Source: Bauldia litoralis (lineage in GTDB: Bacteria > Pseudomonadota > Alphaproteobacteria > Rhizobiales > Kaistiaceae). From it: DNA of 64,000 nt. The translations under genes and the position numbers were made by a program. Where the stretch lies: assembly GCF_900104485.1 (NCBI RefSeq), contig NZ_FMXQ01000004.1, forward strand, positions 186,001-250,000, read 5' to 3'. Shown piece after piece: positions 1-8,681 of the stretch. The notes under the pieces were generated by a model. That model ran no database searches. It was not told where the DNA came from and saw nothing but the letters and a program-made list of their open reading frames with translations. Within the stretch, counting starts at the first letter, position 1. Each line of letters begins with the position of its first letter.

Positions 1-852
1 ATCGCCGGCCAGCCAGGCGGCGATCAGTGGGTGCGCCATGTCGGCCGGTTCCTGCGGCAACACGTCGAGGCCGGCGCCGGCGATGCGGCGTTCGCGCAGG
101 GCGCTGGCCAGCGCGTCGAGATCGACGATCGGCCCGCGCGCGGTGTTGATGACGATCAGCTCCGGCTTGGCATGGGCAAGCGTCTTCTCGCCGATCAGGC
201 CGCGGGTCTCCTCGGTGAGGGGGGTATGGACGCTGAGGATATCCGCCCGCGCCATGAACTCCTCGAGAGAACGCACCCGCTCGTAGCCGACGGCGAGCTC
301 GGCGCCGTTCGACAGATAGGGGTCGTGGAAGATGACCTTCATGTCGAAGGCGGCGGCGCGGCGGGCGGTGGCGAGGCCGATGCGGCCGAGACCGAGCACG
401 GCGAAGGTGGCGCCGCGCAGGCGCCGGACGAGAGGCGCTGTCTTGTAGGTCCAGCCGGGGATGAGATTGTTGCGCAGCGCCTCGTCATAGGCGCCGGTAC
501 CGCGGGTGAGGGCCAGCGTCAGGGCGAGGGTATGGTCGGCGACCTCGGTGGTGCCATAGTCCGGGACGTTGCAGACCGGCACGCCGCGCGCGCCCCAGCC
601 CTCGAGGTCGAGATTGTCGTAGCCGACGCCCTCCCGGACGACGATGCGGCAGCGCTCGAAGCCGTCGGGTTCGACGCCGATCGGCAAGGACGCCGCGCAG
701 TTGATGACGGCATCCGCCAGCCGGCATGATTCGGCAACCGGTGGCGCGACCGCTTCCGCACCCGCGCGATGGATGTCGAAGGTCACATCCGGCCCGAAGG
801 CTTGGTATAGCGGGCTGTCAGGCGCGTAGGTGTTGACCTTCAGGATACGCAT
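1..852 (-). CDS. D-2-hydroxyacid dehydrogenase (CtBP/PGDH-like), 3' end outside window
   Basis: This is an NAD(P)-dependent 2-hydroxyacid dehydrogenase; 284 codons are visible and the C-terminus runs off the window start. The protein starts MRILKVNTYAP. It has the Rossmann motif GLGRIG near residue 154, the INTARGPIVD segment with the catalytic Arg, and a DVLPQEP segment carrying the Glu. The catalytic His would lie in the missing part. The segment VCNVPDYGTTEVADH closely resembles the dehydrogenase at 52990-54036, so the two are paralogues. It is divergent from the GntR gene, with 74 bp between the starts, so the two may be co-regulated. The substrate is unknown; a sugar-derived 2-keto or 2-hydroxy acid is likely. 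Confidence 0.9.
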   Translation of the reverse strand, partial: MRILKVNTYAPDSPLYQAFGPDVTFDIHRAGAEAVAPPVAESCRLADAVINCAASLPIGVEPDGFERCRIVVREGVGYDNLDLEGWGARGVPVCNVPDYGTTEVADHTLALTLALTRGTGAYDEALRNNLIPGWTYKTAPLVRRLRGATFAVLGLGRIGLATARRAAAFDMKVIFHDPYLSNGAELAVGYERVRSLEEFMARADILSVHTPLTEETRGLIGEKTLAHAKPELIVINTARGPIVDLDALASALRERRIAGAGLDVLPQEPADMAHPLIAAWLAGD

Positions 853-911
853 AGTCTCTCCCTTGGAGTACGGTCCTCGCCGATGAAAGACTTGGCGAAG
901 GCTTTTGTAAA

Positions 912-921
912 TTGTAAACAG
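912..921. promoter_or_regulatory. Candidate GntR operator, site 1
   Basis: TTGTAAACAG lies 5 bp before the ATG of the GntR gene, in the intergenic space shared with the divergent dehydrogenase. It differs in one base from the palindromic TTGTAAACAA at 1683-1692, and the flanking 11-mer AATTGTAAACA is identical in both places. FCD-type GntR proteins commonly bind short palindromes with GT/AC arms. Autoregulation is an inference. Confidence 0.5.
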
Positions 922-926
922 GCTTC

Positions 927-1637
927 ATGATGGAAGACAACAGTATCGATCAACCCGTGCAGCCCCGGCGTCGTCGCGTCCTCATGGACGATGTCGTCGA
1001 TGCAATCCGCGAGGCGATCCTTTCGGGCAAGCTCGCCGCCGGCACGCGGCTGATCGAGGACGACCTTGCCCAGATGCTCGACGTCAGCCGCGGCCCGATC
1101 CGCCAGGCCCTGTTCAAGCTTCAGCAGGAAGGCCTTGTCGTCCACGAAACCCATCGCGGCGCCACCGTGGCGACCACCTCGCCGGACGACGTCGCCGAGA
1201 TCTACAGCCTGCGCACCGCGCTGGAAAGGCTGGCGATCGAGCAGGCCTGCAAGAAGGCGACGGCTTCGGACCTTGCGCCGCTGGAAGCAATTCTCCTGCT
1301 TTTTCAATCCACTCCGCGCGAGAACATCACCCGGAAGAAGGTCGCTGAATTCGATATCGATTTCCATGATGCGCTGTTTCGGGCGGCCCATCACCGGCGC
1401 CTCTACCGCGCCTGGGAAGGGTTGCGTTCGCAGGTCATGGTCTTTCTGCTGTTGCGCGACGCGCTGCCCGACGACTACCTCGACAGCTGGCATCGCGACC
1501 ATGCCAACCTCGTCGCGACCGTGCGCGCCGGCGATGTCGCCGCCGCGACCGCGGCGATCGAGGAGCACATCGGCGGCGCCCATGCACGCCTTCTGGTGAT
1601 GCTCGCGAAGGATAGCGGCCACTCCACCACTGACTAG
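927..1637 (+). CDS. GntR family transcriptional regulator, FCD (FadR) subfamily
   Basis: This is a 236-residue DNA-binding regulator. The winged helix spans about residues 18-85 (ending with KLQQEGLVVHETHRGATV), followed by an all-helical FCD ligand domain. The FCD domain keeps candidate metal ligands in FDIDFHDALF, HRDHANL and IEEHIGGAHARL, as in metal-binding members that sense carboxylic acids. It lies between the divergent dehydrogenase and the co-directional ABC importer, so it probably controls both. The likely effector is a sugar acid or other carboxylate. MMED offers two adjacent Met codons as starts. Confidence 0.92.
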   Translation: MMEDNSIDQPVQPRRRRVLMDDVVDAIREAILSGKLAAGTRLIEDDLAQMLDVSRGPIRQALFKLQQEGLVVHETHRGATVATTSPDDVAEIYSLRTALERLAIEQACKKATASDLAPLEAILLLFQSTPRENITRKKVAEFDIDFHDALFRAAHHRRLYRAWEGLRSQVMVFLLLRDALPDDYLDSWHRDHANLVATVRAGDVAAATAAIEEHIGGAHARLLVMLAKDSGHSTTD

Positions 1638-1649
1638 AACCGTCGCGGC

Positions 1650-1678
1650 TTGACAGGGTCGGCACCGCTCTCTACCGT
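1650..1678 (+). promoter_or_regulatory. Candidate sigma-70-type promoter of the first ABC importer
   Basis: A perfect -35 hexamer TTGACA (1650-1655) is followed after 17 bp by TACCGT (1673-1678), a weak -10. The expected start of transcription falls in the operator candidate just downstream. Confidence 0.4.
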
Positions 1679-1682
1679 TAAA

Positions 1683-1692
1683 TTGTAAACAA
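1683..1692. promoter_or_regulatory. Candidate GntR operator, site 2
   Basis: TTGTAAACAA has TTGT/ACAA palindromic arms and sits 75 bp before the binding-protein start, right after the candidate promoter. It shares AATTGTAAACA with the site upstream of the GntR gene. The position fits a repressor that blocks transcription initiation of the importer. Confidence 0.55.
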
Positions 1693-1767
1693 TAAACAGT
1701 TGCCGATGCAACCCATGTCATCGCGCCAGTCGGCGAAGACACCGGGAACCGTTGAGGGAGGAATATC

Positions 1768-3099
1768 GTGACCACCAAGCCGCGTTCGTGCAGTGCCTCG
1801 CCTGCCAATTCCATCTCACTGATGAAGCCGACCCGCCGGCAGTTGCTTGCCGGAGCGACCGCGATCGGCGGGGGCGTGCTTGCCTCGACCCTGACCGGCG
1901 GCCGAAGCTTCGCCGCCGGCCGCAAGACGCTGAAGGTGATGAGCTGGGAACAGTTCCAGCCGGGCGAAAAGGACGGCTGGAACGCCGTCTTCGACAAGTT
2001 CAACCAGTCCCAGTCGGAATACGAAGTGGAATGGACCGGCTGGCCGGCCGGGCAGTACATCTCCAACGTGGTGATTCAGGCGCAGGCAGGCGGTATCGAC
2101 GCCGACGTGCTGATGGCGATGCCCGACCTTGCCGCTCAGGTGATCCGCAAGTTCAAGCTGGCCGAGCCGCTGGATCCGATCGTCTCCGACCTCGGCATCA
2201 CGCCGAGCGGCGGCCACGACTTCCTCCGCGAGGACGGCAAGCTCTATGGGCTGTCGGCGATCGACGTGAATTTCGCGCTTGTCTACAACAAGGCGCTGTT
2301 CGCCGAAGCCGGTGTCGAGCCGGCCACCGACCAGGACGGCTGGGTCGACACCACCGCCAAGCTCACCAACCGCCCCGACCAGTTCGGCATCGCTCTGACC
2401 AACAACATCTCGGACGGCGGCGAGTGGTGGTTCCAGCTCCAGAATTTCTGCCTGCCCTATGACGGCAAATGGGCGGAGGGCAAGACGCCGCTCGCCAATT
2501 CGCCGGAGACGGTCAAGGGCCTGGAATTGTGGAAGCGGCTCTACGAGGCCGGCGTGCCGCAGGGCACCGCCCAGAGCGCGATCATGAAGCTGACCGCCGA
2601 CGGCCGGGTCGCCCAGGCGTTTGGCGTCAACCCGACGGTGGTGGTGCTGCGCGCCACCAATCCGGAAATCTACCCGGACCTCCTGTCGGCGCCGCCGCCG
2701 TGGCCGAGTAAGCGTTCGCTCGATCGCATCCATCCGCTGATGGCGCTGAAGTCGAGCAAGCATGTCGATGGCGCGATGGAGTTCATCAAGTTCACCATGC
2801 AGCCGGACATCATGGCCGCGCTGATGGAGAAGAACCTCTACGTCATCCCGCCCTACGACCTCGCGGCCAAATCGGAGAGCTTCAAGAACTTCCTCGCCGA
2901 CAAGCCTTGGGTCAGCGGCTTCCAGGAAGCCAAGCAGGTTTCGCCGATCGATGTGATGGGCGACTTCGCCTATGTCGACGATCAGTTCGGTCGCATCGTC
3001 ATGCAGAACTTCCAGCGCGCCATGCAGCCGGGCGGCTCGGTCAAGGACGCGATGGACGCGGCCCAGAAGCAGCTTGAGGCGCTGTCCGCCAAGCTCTAG
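1768..3099 (+). CDS. Sugar ABC transporter substrate-binding protein (family 1)
   Basis: This is a 443-residue extracytoplasmic solute-binding protein of the maltose/glycerol-phosphate class. GTG is chosen as start because GGGAGG lies 6 bp upstream. The N-terminus carries a twin-arginine signal (TRRQLLAG followed by a Gly/Ala-rich hydrophobic stretch), so it is probably exported folded by Tat. The mature part begins near KTLKVMSWEQFQ. It is followed by two permease genes, but no ATPase gene belongs to this cluster. The ligand is unknown; the neighbouring dehydratase, dehydrogenase and aldolase suggest a sugar or sugar acid. Confidence 0.92.
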   Translation: MTTKPRSCSASPANSISLMKPTRRQLLAGATAIGGGVLASTLTGGRSFAAGRKTLKVMSWEQFQPGEKDGWNAVFDKFNQSQSEYEVEWTGWPAGQYISNVVIQAQAGGIDADVLMAMPDLAAQVIRKFKLAEPLDPIVSDLGITPSGGHDFLREDGKLYGLSAIDVNFALVYNKALFAEAGVEPATDQDGWVDTTAKLTNRPDQFGIALTNNISDGGEWWFQLQNFCLPYDGKWAEGKTPLANSPETVKGLELWKRLYEAGVPQGTAQSAIMKLTADGRVAQAFGVNPTVVVLRATNPEIYPDLLSAPPPWPSKRSLDRIHPLMALKSSKHVDGAMEFIKFTMQPDIMAALMEKNLYVIPPYDLAAKSESFKNFLADKPWVSGFQEAKQVSPIDVMGDFAYVDDQFGRIVMQNFQRAMQPGGSVKDAMDAAQKQLEALSAKL

Positions 3100-3124
3100 G
3101 CGGACGGACAAGAACCAAAGGGCT

Positions 3125-3143
3125 CGCGCCGATCTTCGGCGCG
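3125..3143 (+). terminator. Intercistronic hairpin after the binding-protein gene
   Basis: A perfect 7-bp stem, CGCGCCG/CGGCGCG with loop ATCTT, lies 25 bp after the binding-protein stop and 60 bp before the permease start. There is no T tract, so it more likely stabilises the upstream mRNA or attenuates than ends transcription fully. Confidence 0.45.
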
Positions 3144-3202
3144 GGCCGATTGGTAGCCCGGGCAAGACCGCAGCCGCGGGGCCGGGCGATCGGGGAGGGG
3201 TA

Positions 3203-4117
3203 ATGAGTTCTGCCGCGACGGTGGCGAGCGCCGCAGGCCCCGGACGCCGATTCCGGTGGAACGCTTCCGGGAGCAGCGCCTATTGGCTGATCCTGCCGCT
3301 CCTCGCGCTCGAGGCGGTCTTCCTCGTCTACGCCATCGTCACCGGGATGGCGGCCAGCGTCGAGGGACCGGCCGGCGGTTTCGATCTTTCGAATTTCAGC
3401 CAGATGCTGGTCGACCCGGATTTCTGGCGGATCATGGGCCGGACGCTTGTTTTTACGGTCCTGGTCGACATCATCATTCTCGTCGCCGGCCTCGGCGTCG
3501 CGCTGCTGATGAACTGGCAGTTCCGGGGGAGGGCGGCGGTGCGCGGCCTGCTGACGATTCCCTGGGCTATCCCGGAAGTGCCGGTGGCGATCACCTTCAT
3601 CTTCATGATCGACCCGACCTTCGGCGTCTTCAATCTCCTCGCCCGGATGCTGCCTGGCGTCACCCAGAATCCGCAATGGACGCTGAACCCGACACTGGCG
3701 ATGGCGATCGTCATCATCGTCACGGTCTGGAAGGGCTTTCCCTTCTACTCGCTGGTGCTGCTCTCCGCGCTGCAGGCGGTGCCGGAAGAACTCTATGAGG
3801 CGGCGAAGCTGGATGGCGCCAGTGCGGGCCGGCAGTTCCTCCATGTCACGCTGCCTGGCATCCGGCCGAGCATCGCGCTGCTCGCGGTCCTCGCCTTCAT
3901 CTATTCGATGCAGCAATTCACGCTGATCTGGCTGATCACCGGCGGCGGGCCGGTCGACGCGACGATGACGCTGGCGCCGGCGATCTACATGCAGGCTTTC
4001 CGCTTCTATAATTTCAACTATGCAAGCGCGATGGCGGTGGTCGGCCTGATCTTCGCGGCGATGGCGACGGTGGCCTTCATCGCCGTCCAGCGCCGCCTGA
4101 CGAGCGAAACGCCATGA
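3203..4117 (+). CDS. Sugar ABC transporter permease (MalF/UgpA type)
   Basis: This is a 304-residue inner-membrane permease with about six transmembrane helices. The EAA coupling loop reads YEAAKLDGASAGRQFLHVTLPGIRPS. The ATG at 3203 is chosen because GGGGAGGGG precedes it; the longer open frame upstream overlaps the binding-protein gene. It pairs with the permease that starts within its stop codon. A short cytosolic N-terminus of about 25 residues precedes the first helix (SSAYWLILPLLALEAVF). Confidence 0.92.
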   Translation: MSSAATVASAAGPGRRFRWNASGSSAYWLILPLLALEAVFLVYAIVTGMAASVEGPAGGFDLSNFSQMLVDPDFWRIMGRTLVFTVLVDIIILVAGLGVALLMNWQFRGRAAVRGLLTIPWAIPEVPVAITFIFMIDPTFGVFNLLARMLPGVTQNPQWTLNPTLAMAIVIIVTVWKGFPFYSLVLLSALQAVPEELYEAAKLDGASAGRQFLHVTLPGIRPSIALLAVLAFIYSMQQFTLIWLITGGGPVDATMTLAPAIYMQAFRFYNFNYASAMAVVGLIFAAMATVAFIAVQRRLTSETP

Positions 4118-4995
4118 GCGCGACCCTGCTTCCCGAGCAGCGGGCATCGGCGCGGTCGGCCGCCGACCGGGCGGCGGCGCTCGGCGCCGTCCTGCGCGCA
4201 GCGCTGATCCTGATCGTCTGTTTCGTCGTGCTCTTCCCGGTCTACTGGATGGTGCTGAACGCGATCCAGCCGGGCGAATTCTCGTTGACCTGGCCACCGG
4301 CGCTGATCCCCCGCGGCCTCGAATGGTCGAATTTCGCGCGCCTCTTCGAGGACAAGCCGATCGTCGAGTGGCTGCTGATGTCGACCTATGTCGCGGCGAT
4401 CGTCGTCGTCGTCACGCTGATCGTCGTGGTGCCGGCCGCCTATGCGCTGTCGCGGCTGCGCTGGCGCGGCCGCAACCTGCTCGGCCTCTTCCTGCTGTTC
4501 ACCCAGATCATGCCCGGCGCGATGATCGTCGCGCCGGAACTGACGCTGTTCCGCGCCTTCGGCTGGACCGACAACCTGACCATGCTGGCGCTGCTGCACG
4601 CCGCTTTCGTCGTTCCGCTCTGCACCTGGATCCTCAAGGCGTCCTTCGATGCGGTGCCCGGCGAGATCGTCGAGGCGGCGCTGGTCGATGGCTGCAATCA
4701 CTGGCAGACGCTGTTCAGCGTCGTCCTGCCGCTGACCCGGCCGGGGCTGGTCGCGGTCAGCGTCGTCGCCTTCTTCTTCTCCTGGAACGAGTACCTTTTT
4801 TCCTCGGCGCTGATCACCCGGAGCGGCCTCTATACCGGCTCGCTCGGCCTTGCGACGCTGATCACCCAGCTCGATACGCCGCTGTTCGTGCTGATGGCGG
4901 CCGGTGTTACCTTCTCGGTCCTGCCGATCCTCTTCTATCTCGCCATCCAGCGGCACATCCTGCGCGGACTGACCGCCGGGGCGGTCAAGGGCTAG
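4114..4995 (+). CDS. Sugar ABC transporter permease (MalG/UgpE type)
   Basis: This 293-residue permease overlaps the preceding permease gene by 4 bp (ATGA), so translation is probably coupled. Six helices are expected, and the EAA loop reads VEAALVDGCNHWQTLFSVVLPLTRPG. The segment FFFSWNEYLFS is typical of MalG-type permeases. The downstream sequence is a palindromic repeat with no gene, and no ATPase follows. The importer must therefore borrow an ATPase, perhaps that at 31114-32199 or 45428-46492, or one outside the window. Confidence 0.92.
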   Translation: MSATLLPEQRASARSAADRAAALGAVLRAALILIVCFVVLFPVYWMVLNAIQPGEFSLTWPPALIPRGLEWSNFARLFEDKPIVEWLLMSTYVAAIVVVVTLIVVVPAAYALSRLRWRGRNLLGLFLLFTQIMPGAMIVAPELTLFRAFGWTDNLTMLALLHAAFVVPLCTWILKASFDAVPGEIVEAALVDGCNHWQTLFSVVLPLTRPGLVAVSVVAFFFSWNEYLFSSALITRSGLYTGSLGLATLITQLDTPLFVLMAAGVTFSVLPILFYLAIQRHILRGLTAGAVKG

Positions 4996-5079
4996 GCTCA
5001 AGTTGGGAAACACATGAGCAAGGACAGCGACACCGCGATCCTTTCCCGGTTCGGCAGGGAAATCGGATATGGGCTCATT

Positions 5080-5363
5080 CCCCTCTCCCCTTGTGGGAGA
5101 GGGCTTTCGGCCTTTGCGTCGCAGGGCGCGAAGCGGCCGAGACGCTTAGGCCGGAAGGGTGAGGGGTACCCCGTCGGGCGATTGCCGCGGCGTTCACGAA
5201 GCCGGCTGCACCGGCAAGCCCGCAATCCTGAGACCTCGCGGGTGCAGCCCGCTACGATGAGGAGAGAGCGAGACGCCCGGCGGGGTACCCCTCACCCCCG
5301 TTTCGCTAAGCTCGCTCGTCGCTCGCCAAGAGAAACGGCCCTCTCCCACAAGGGGCGAGGGGG
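5080..5363. repeat. Palindromic intergenic repeat element (nested inverted repeats)
   Basis: The 477-bp space between 4995 and 5473 contains nested inverted repeats. Outer arms near 5080-5103 and 5339-5362 pair with CCCCTTGTGGGAGAGGG as core. Inner arms at about 5158-5180 and 5274-5296 pair with GGTGAGGGGTACCCC as core and have one mismatch. The middle is itself GC-rich. This resembles the dispersed palindromic mosaic repeats of Rhizobiales genomes. The frames that cross it (for example 5014-5442) look non-coding. It could form a long RNA hairpin and insulate the importer from the next operon. Confidence 0.7.
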
Positions 5364-5472
5364 CGCCGTCTCCATCTGCGCCATCCCTCGCGAGAATCGG
5401 GAGGCATTGCGAGCGCCTTGTTCGACTGCATACGAAGCGTGATTTCCGATTCCCCGTACCAAGGAACCGTCC

Positions 5473-6744
5473 ATGAAGATCAACAAGGTCGAGACCATCT
5501 GGTTCGAGGCGTTGCCGCAGAAGGAGTGGGCGAAACAGAACGCCTCCGCGCGGCAGGCGTTGCCCAACAACCTGTGGGTCCGCATCCACACCGATACCGG
5601 CCTCTCCGGCCTCGGCGAGACCTATTACCTGCCGCGCGCCGTCGCCGCGATCGTCCATGACGTCTTCGCACCGCTGCTGGTCGGCCGCGACCCGCGCGAC
5701 ATCGAGAATCACTGGAGCAACATGTTCGCGCTGGTGAACTTCTGCGGCGCGATGGGGGCGGAGATGCGGGCGATCTCGGCGGTCGATGTCGCGCTCTGGG
5801 ACCTGCTCGGCCAGATCGCCGGACTGCCGATCCACACGATGCTCGGCGGCCGCAGCCGCGACCGGATTCCGATCTACAACACCTGCGTCGGCTATGGGAA
5901 ATACCCCGATCTCGACGCCTGGCTGAACGGCCGCGCCGCCGAACTCGCCGCCGACCTGCTCGACAGCGGCATCACGGCGATGAAGATCTGGCCTTTCGAC
6001 CAGTTCGGGCCGACGCTGGCCGGGCCGGGGAGGGAACGCGAACAGGTGATGGTCTGGGGGGCGGTGACGGCGGCCGGCACGCTCGGCCACCACATCTCCA
6101 ACGACGACCTCAAGCGCGGCGTCGCAATCGTCGAGGATATCCGCAAGGCGGTCGGCGACAGGATGGCGATCGCCATCGAGGGCCATGCCCGCTGGGACCT
6201 GCCCTCGGCGACGCGGATCGCGCGGGCGCTGGAGCCGTATGACATCCTGTGGCTCGAGGAGATCATGCCGCCGGACAATGTCGACGCCTATGTGCGGCTG
6301 AAGGCCGACACGTCGATCCCGATCTGCCAGAGCGAGCGGGTCTTCACCCGCTTCGGCTTCCGGCCGTGGATCGAGAAGAACGCCGCCGACATCATCATGC
6401 CCGACCTGTCCTGGGGTGGCGGGCTGACCGAGGGCCGCAAGATCGCGGCGATGGCCGACACCGCCTACCTGCCGCTGACCTGCCACGACACCATCGGTCC
6501 GGTGGCGCTGTGGGCGGCGACCCACCTGATGCTGCACGCGCCGAATGCGCTGATCATGGAAACCGTGCGCGGCTATATCGACGGCTGGTACGACGACGTC
6601 GTCACCGACCGCATCCCGGTCGCCGGCGGCCACCTGACGCTTCCCGATCGGCCGGGGCTCGGCACGCGGCTCCGCGACGGCTTCACCGAGCGGCCCAATG
6701 CCCGGGTCGAGATCACCACCGAAGACAACCTGAAGGCCTGGTAG
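5473..6744 (+). CDS. Enolase-superfamily acid-sugar dehydratase (mandelate racemase/MLE family)
   Basis: This is a 423-residue enzyme with an N-terminal capping domain and a C-terminal barrel. Visible motifs are MKIWPF for the second-strand Lys, AIEGHAR, WLEEI and CQSE for the acidic metal ligands, and the Asp-His pair in MPDLSWGGG and TCHDTIGPV. In the family these residues abstract the proton alpha to a carboxylate and eliminate water, turning a sugar acid into a 2-keto-3-deoxy acid. The neighbouring dehydrogenase and aldolase fit this role. AAGGAA lies 6 bp before the ATG. The exact sugar acid cannot be read from the sequence. Confidence 0.88.
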   Translation: MKINKVETIWFEALPQKEWAKQNASARQALPNNLWVRIHTDTGLSGLGETYYLPRAVAAIVHDVFAPLLVGRDPRDIENHWSNMFALVNFCGAMGAEMRAISAVDVALWDLLGQIAGLPIHTMLGGRSRDRIPIYNTCVGYGKYPDLDAWLNGRAAELAADLLDSGITAMKIWPFDQFGPTLAGPGREREQVMVWGAVTAAGTLGHHISNDDLKRGVAIVEDIRKAVGDRMAIAIEGHARWDLPSATRIARALEPYDILWLEEIMPPDNVDAYVRLKADTSIPICQSERVFTRFGFRPWIEKNAADIIMPDLSWGGGLTEGRKIAAMADTAYLPLTCHDTIGPVALWAATHLMLHAPNALIMETVRGYIDGWYDDVVTDRIPVAGGHLTLPDRPGLGTRLRDGFTERPNARVEITTEDNLKAW

Positions 6745-6746
6745 CC

Positions 6747-7835
6747 ATGCGCCCGTTCAAGATCGGTTACACCGGAGACTATCTCGACGAGACCGGCGCC
6801 ATCGGCGTCGGCGATATCGCCCTCGACCTCTACGAGGGGAGCCCGTTCATCAGCTACGATTTCCTGCGCGACCAGAGCCCGACGCCCGGCGATGCAGGCT
6901 ACTGGGACCGGCTCTACTCGCTGGAGATCGAGCCGCATCACGTCGCCGGGGCCAATGCCATCGTCATCTTCCGGCCGTGGGTCAAGGCCAGCGCCTTCGC
7001 CGAGGGCGCCGACGATCTCGTGGTGATCGGCCGGGCCGGCGTCGGTGTCGACAAGATCGACCTCGACGCCTGTACGGCGGCCGACGTGGCGGTGTTCAAC
7101 GCCCCCGACGCGCTCACCCATTCGACCGCGTCCTCGGCCTTCGTCCTCATCCTCGCGCTCGCCAAGCGCTTGACGGAGCAGGAGAAGCTGGCGCGGACCG
7201 GCCGCTGGGACCTGCAACCGGTGACGATGGGCGCTGACCTGCCGGGCAAGACCCTCGGCATCGTCGGCCTAGGCGCCACGGGCCGCGAACTGGCGCGGCT
7301 GATGCAGCCCTGGGGGATGCGGATCATCGCCTATTCGCCGCGCGCCGACCCCGCCGCCGCCGAGGCGCTCGGCGTGACGCTGGTGCCGACGCTCGAGGCG
7401 GTGTTCGCCGGGTCGGATTTCGTCAGCCTGCACAACCGGCTGGAGCCGGCGACGCGCAACCTGATCGGCGAAAAACATCTGCGGCTGATGAAGCCGGAAG
7501 CCTATTTCGTCAATGTCGCGCGCGGCGAGATCGTCGACCAGGTGGCGCTCGCCCGGGCGCTTCGCGAACGCTGGTTCGCCGGCGCCGGGCTCGACGTCTT
7601 CGAGCATGAACCGCTGCCGCTCGACGATCCGCTGCTCGAGCTCGACAACGTCATCGTGACGCCGCACTGGCTGCCGGCGACCCGCGACGCCGCGCGGCTG
7701 ATCACCACGACGGTGTCGAAGGGGATGCTCAGGGCGTCGCGCGGACTGGTTCCCGAAAATGTCGTCAATCCAGCGGTGCTCGACCGGCCGGGCTTCCAGG
7801 CCAAGCTGGCCCGCTACCGCGAAAACGAGGCATAG
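6747..7835 (+). CDS. D-2-hydroxyacid dehydrogenase family protein
   Basis: This 362-residue NAD(P)-dependent dehydrogenase begins 2 bp after the dehydratase stop. The Rossmann motif is GLGATG, the catalytic Arg lies in NVARGEIVD, the Glu in FEHEPLP and the His in TPHWLPAT. It has about 30 more residues at its N-terminus than compact relatives (GYTGDYLDETGAIGVGDIALD). With its neighbours it probably reduces or oxidises a keto-acid intermediate from the dehydratase or aldolase step. The substrate is unknown. Confidence 0.88.
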   Translation: MRPFKIGYTGDYLDETGAIGVGDIALDLYEGSPFISYDFLRDQSPTPGDAGYWDRLYSLEIEPHHVAGANAIVIFRPWVKASAFAEGADDLVVIGRAGVGVDKIDLDACTAADVAVFNAPDALTHSTASSAFVLILALAKRLTEQEKLARTGRWDLQPVTMGADLPGKTLGIVGLGATGRELARLMQPWGMRIIAYSPRADPAAAEALGVTLVPTLEAVFAGSDFVSLHNRLEPATRNLIGEKHLRLMKPEAYFVNVARGEIVDQVALARALRERWFAGAGLDVFEHEPLPLDDPLLELDNVIVTPHWLPATRDAARLITTTVSKGMLRASRGLVPENVVNPAVLDRPGFQAKLARYRENEA

Positions 7836-7838
7836 ACC

Positions 7839-8657
7839 ATGTTCCGCCCCAACCGCCTGAAGGCCCGGATTCGCGCCGGCGAGCGATCCTTCGGAACGTG
7901 GCTGCAAAGCGCGACCCCGACCTTCGCGGAACTTGCCGCGACCGCCGGCTTCGACTTCTTCATCGTCGACCAGGAGCACGGTCCCGGCGATCTCGGCGAT
8001 GCGATCGACCAGATGCGGGCGGCCTCCGGCGGCGAGGCGACGATGGTGGTCAGGGTGCCGTCGTCGGAGCCGGTCTACCTCAAGCGGCTGGTCGATGCTG
8101 GCGTCGAGGGGCTGCTGGTGCCGATGGTCGAGACGGCGGAGGAAGCGCGGGCGATCGTCGCCGCCTGCCGGTTTCCGCCGCGCGGCAGCCGCGGCAACGC
8201 CTGGGACATCACCCGCTCGTCGAGCTACGGCTTCCAGGCGGACTATTACGACCGCGCCGACGACAACCTGCTGATCATCGTCCAGATCGAGACCGCCAGG
8301 GCGGTGGAGAATGCGCGGGAAATCGCCGGGGTCGACGGCGTCGATGTTGTCTTCATCGGGCCGACCGACCTGTCGGGGAGCATTGGCCTGCCGGGCCAGA
8401 CCGGAGCGCCGGAAGTCACCGCGCTGATCGAACAGGCAATGAAGGCGGCAGTCGACGCCGGCAAGCCGCTGGCCAGCGTGCCGCGCATCGGGCGGAGCTG
8501 GCAGCAGGTCTTCGATGACGGCTTCCTGATGGTCGCGACCGGCAGCGAGATCTACTACTACCGCCAGGCGACAACCGCGCTGATGGGCGAGTGGCGAGCC
8601 TATCGCGGCGATCAGGGCCTCTCGGCCGAAGGTCCGAAGGGCTCGTATTCCGGCTGA
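7839..8657 (+). CDS. HpcH/HpaI family aldolase (2-keto-3-deoxy acid aldolase)
   Basis: This is a 272-residue class II pyruvate-type aldolase. Family signatures are FFIVDQEHGPGD, the Arg in VVRVPSSEP, the metal-binding Glu in IVQIETARA and the Asp in IGPTDLSGS. Relatives cleave 2-keto-3-deoxy sugar acids into pyruvate and an aldehyde. That matches a pathway in which the dehydratase at 5473 makes the 2-keto-3-deoxy acid. The gene starts 3 bp after the dehydrogenase stop and ends 24 bp from the converging SDR gene. RhmA-like use on rhamnonate is possible but not proven. Confidence 0.9.
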   Translation: MFRPNRLKARIRAGERSFGTWLQSATPTFAELAATAGFDFFIVDQEHGPGDLGDAIDQMRAASGGEATMVVRVPSSEPVYLKRLVDAGVEGLLVPMVETAEEARAIVAACRFPPRGSRGNAWDITRSSSYGFQADYYDRADDNLLIIVQIETARAVENAREIAGVDGVDVVFIGPTDLSGSIGLPGQTGAPEVTALIEQAMKAAVDAGKPLASVPRIGRSWQQVFDDGFLMVATGSEIYYYRQATTALMGEWRAYRGDQGLSAEGPKGSYSG

Positions 8658-8681
8658 GCCTTCGCGCCGAAAGGCGATCGG

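Noticed and set aside
5014-5442. Open frame after the first importer, starting MSKDSDTAIL
   Set aside because: Most of it is translated palindromic repeat, codon use is unlike neighbours and no domain is visible. The first 20 codons could be a remnant, but I cannot support a gene.
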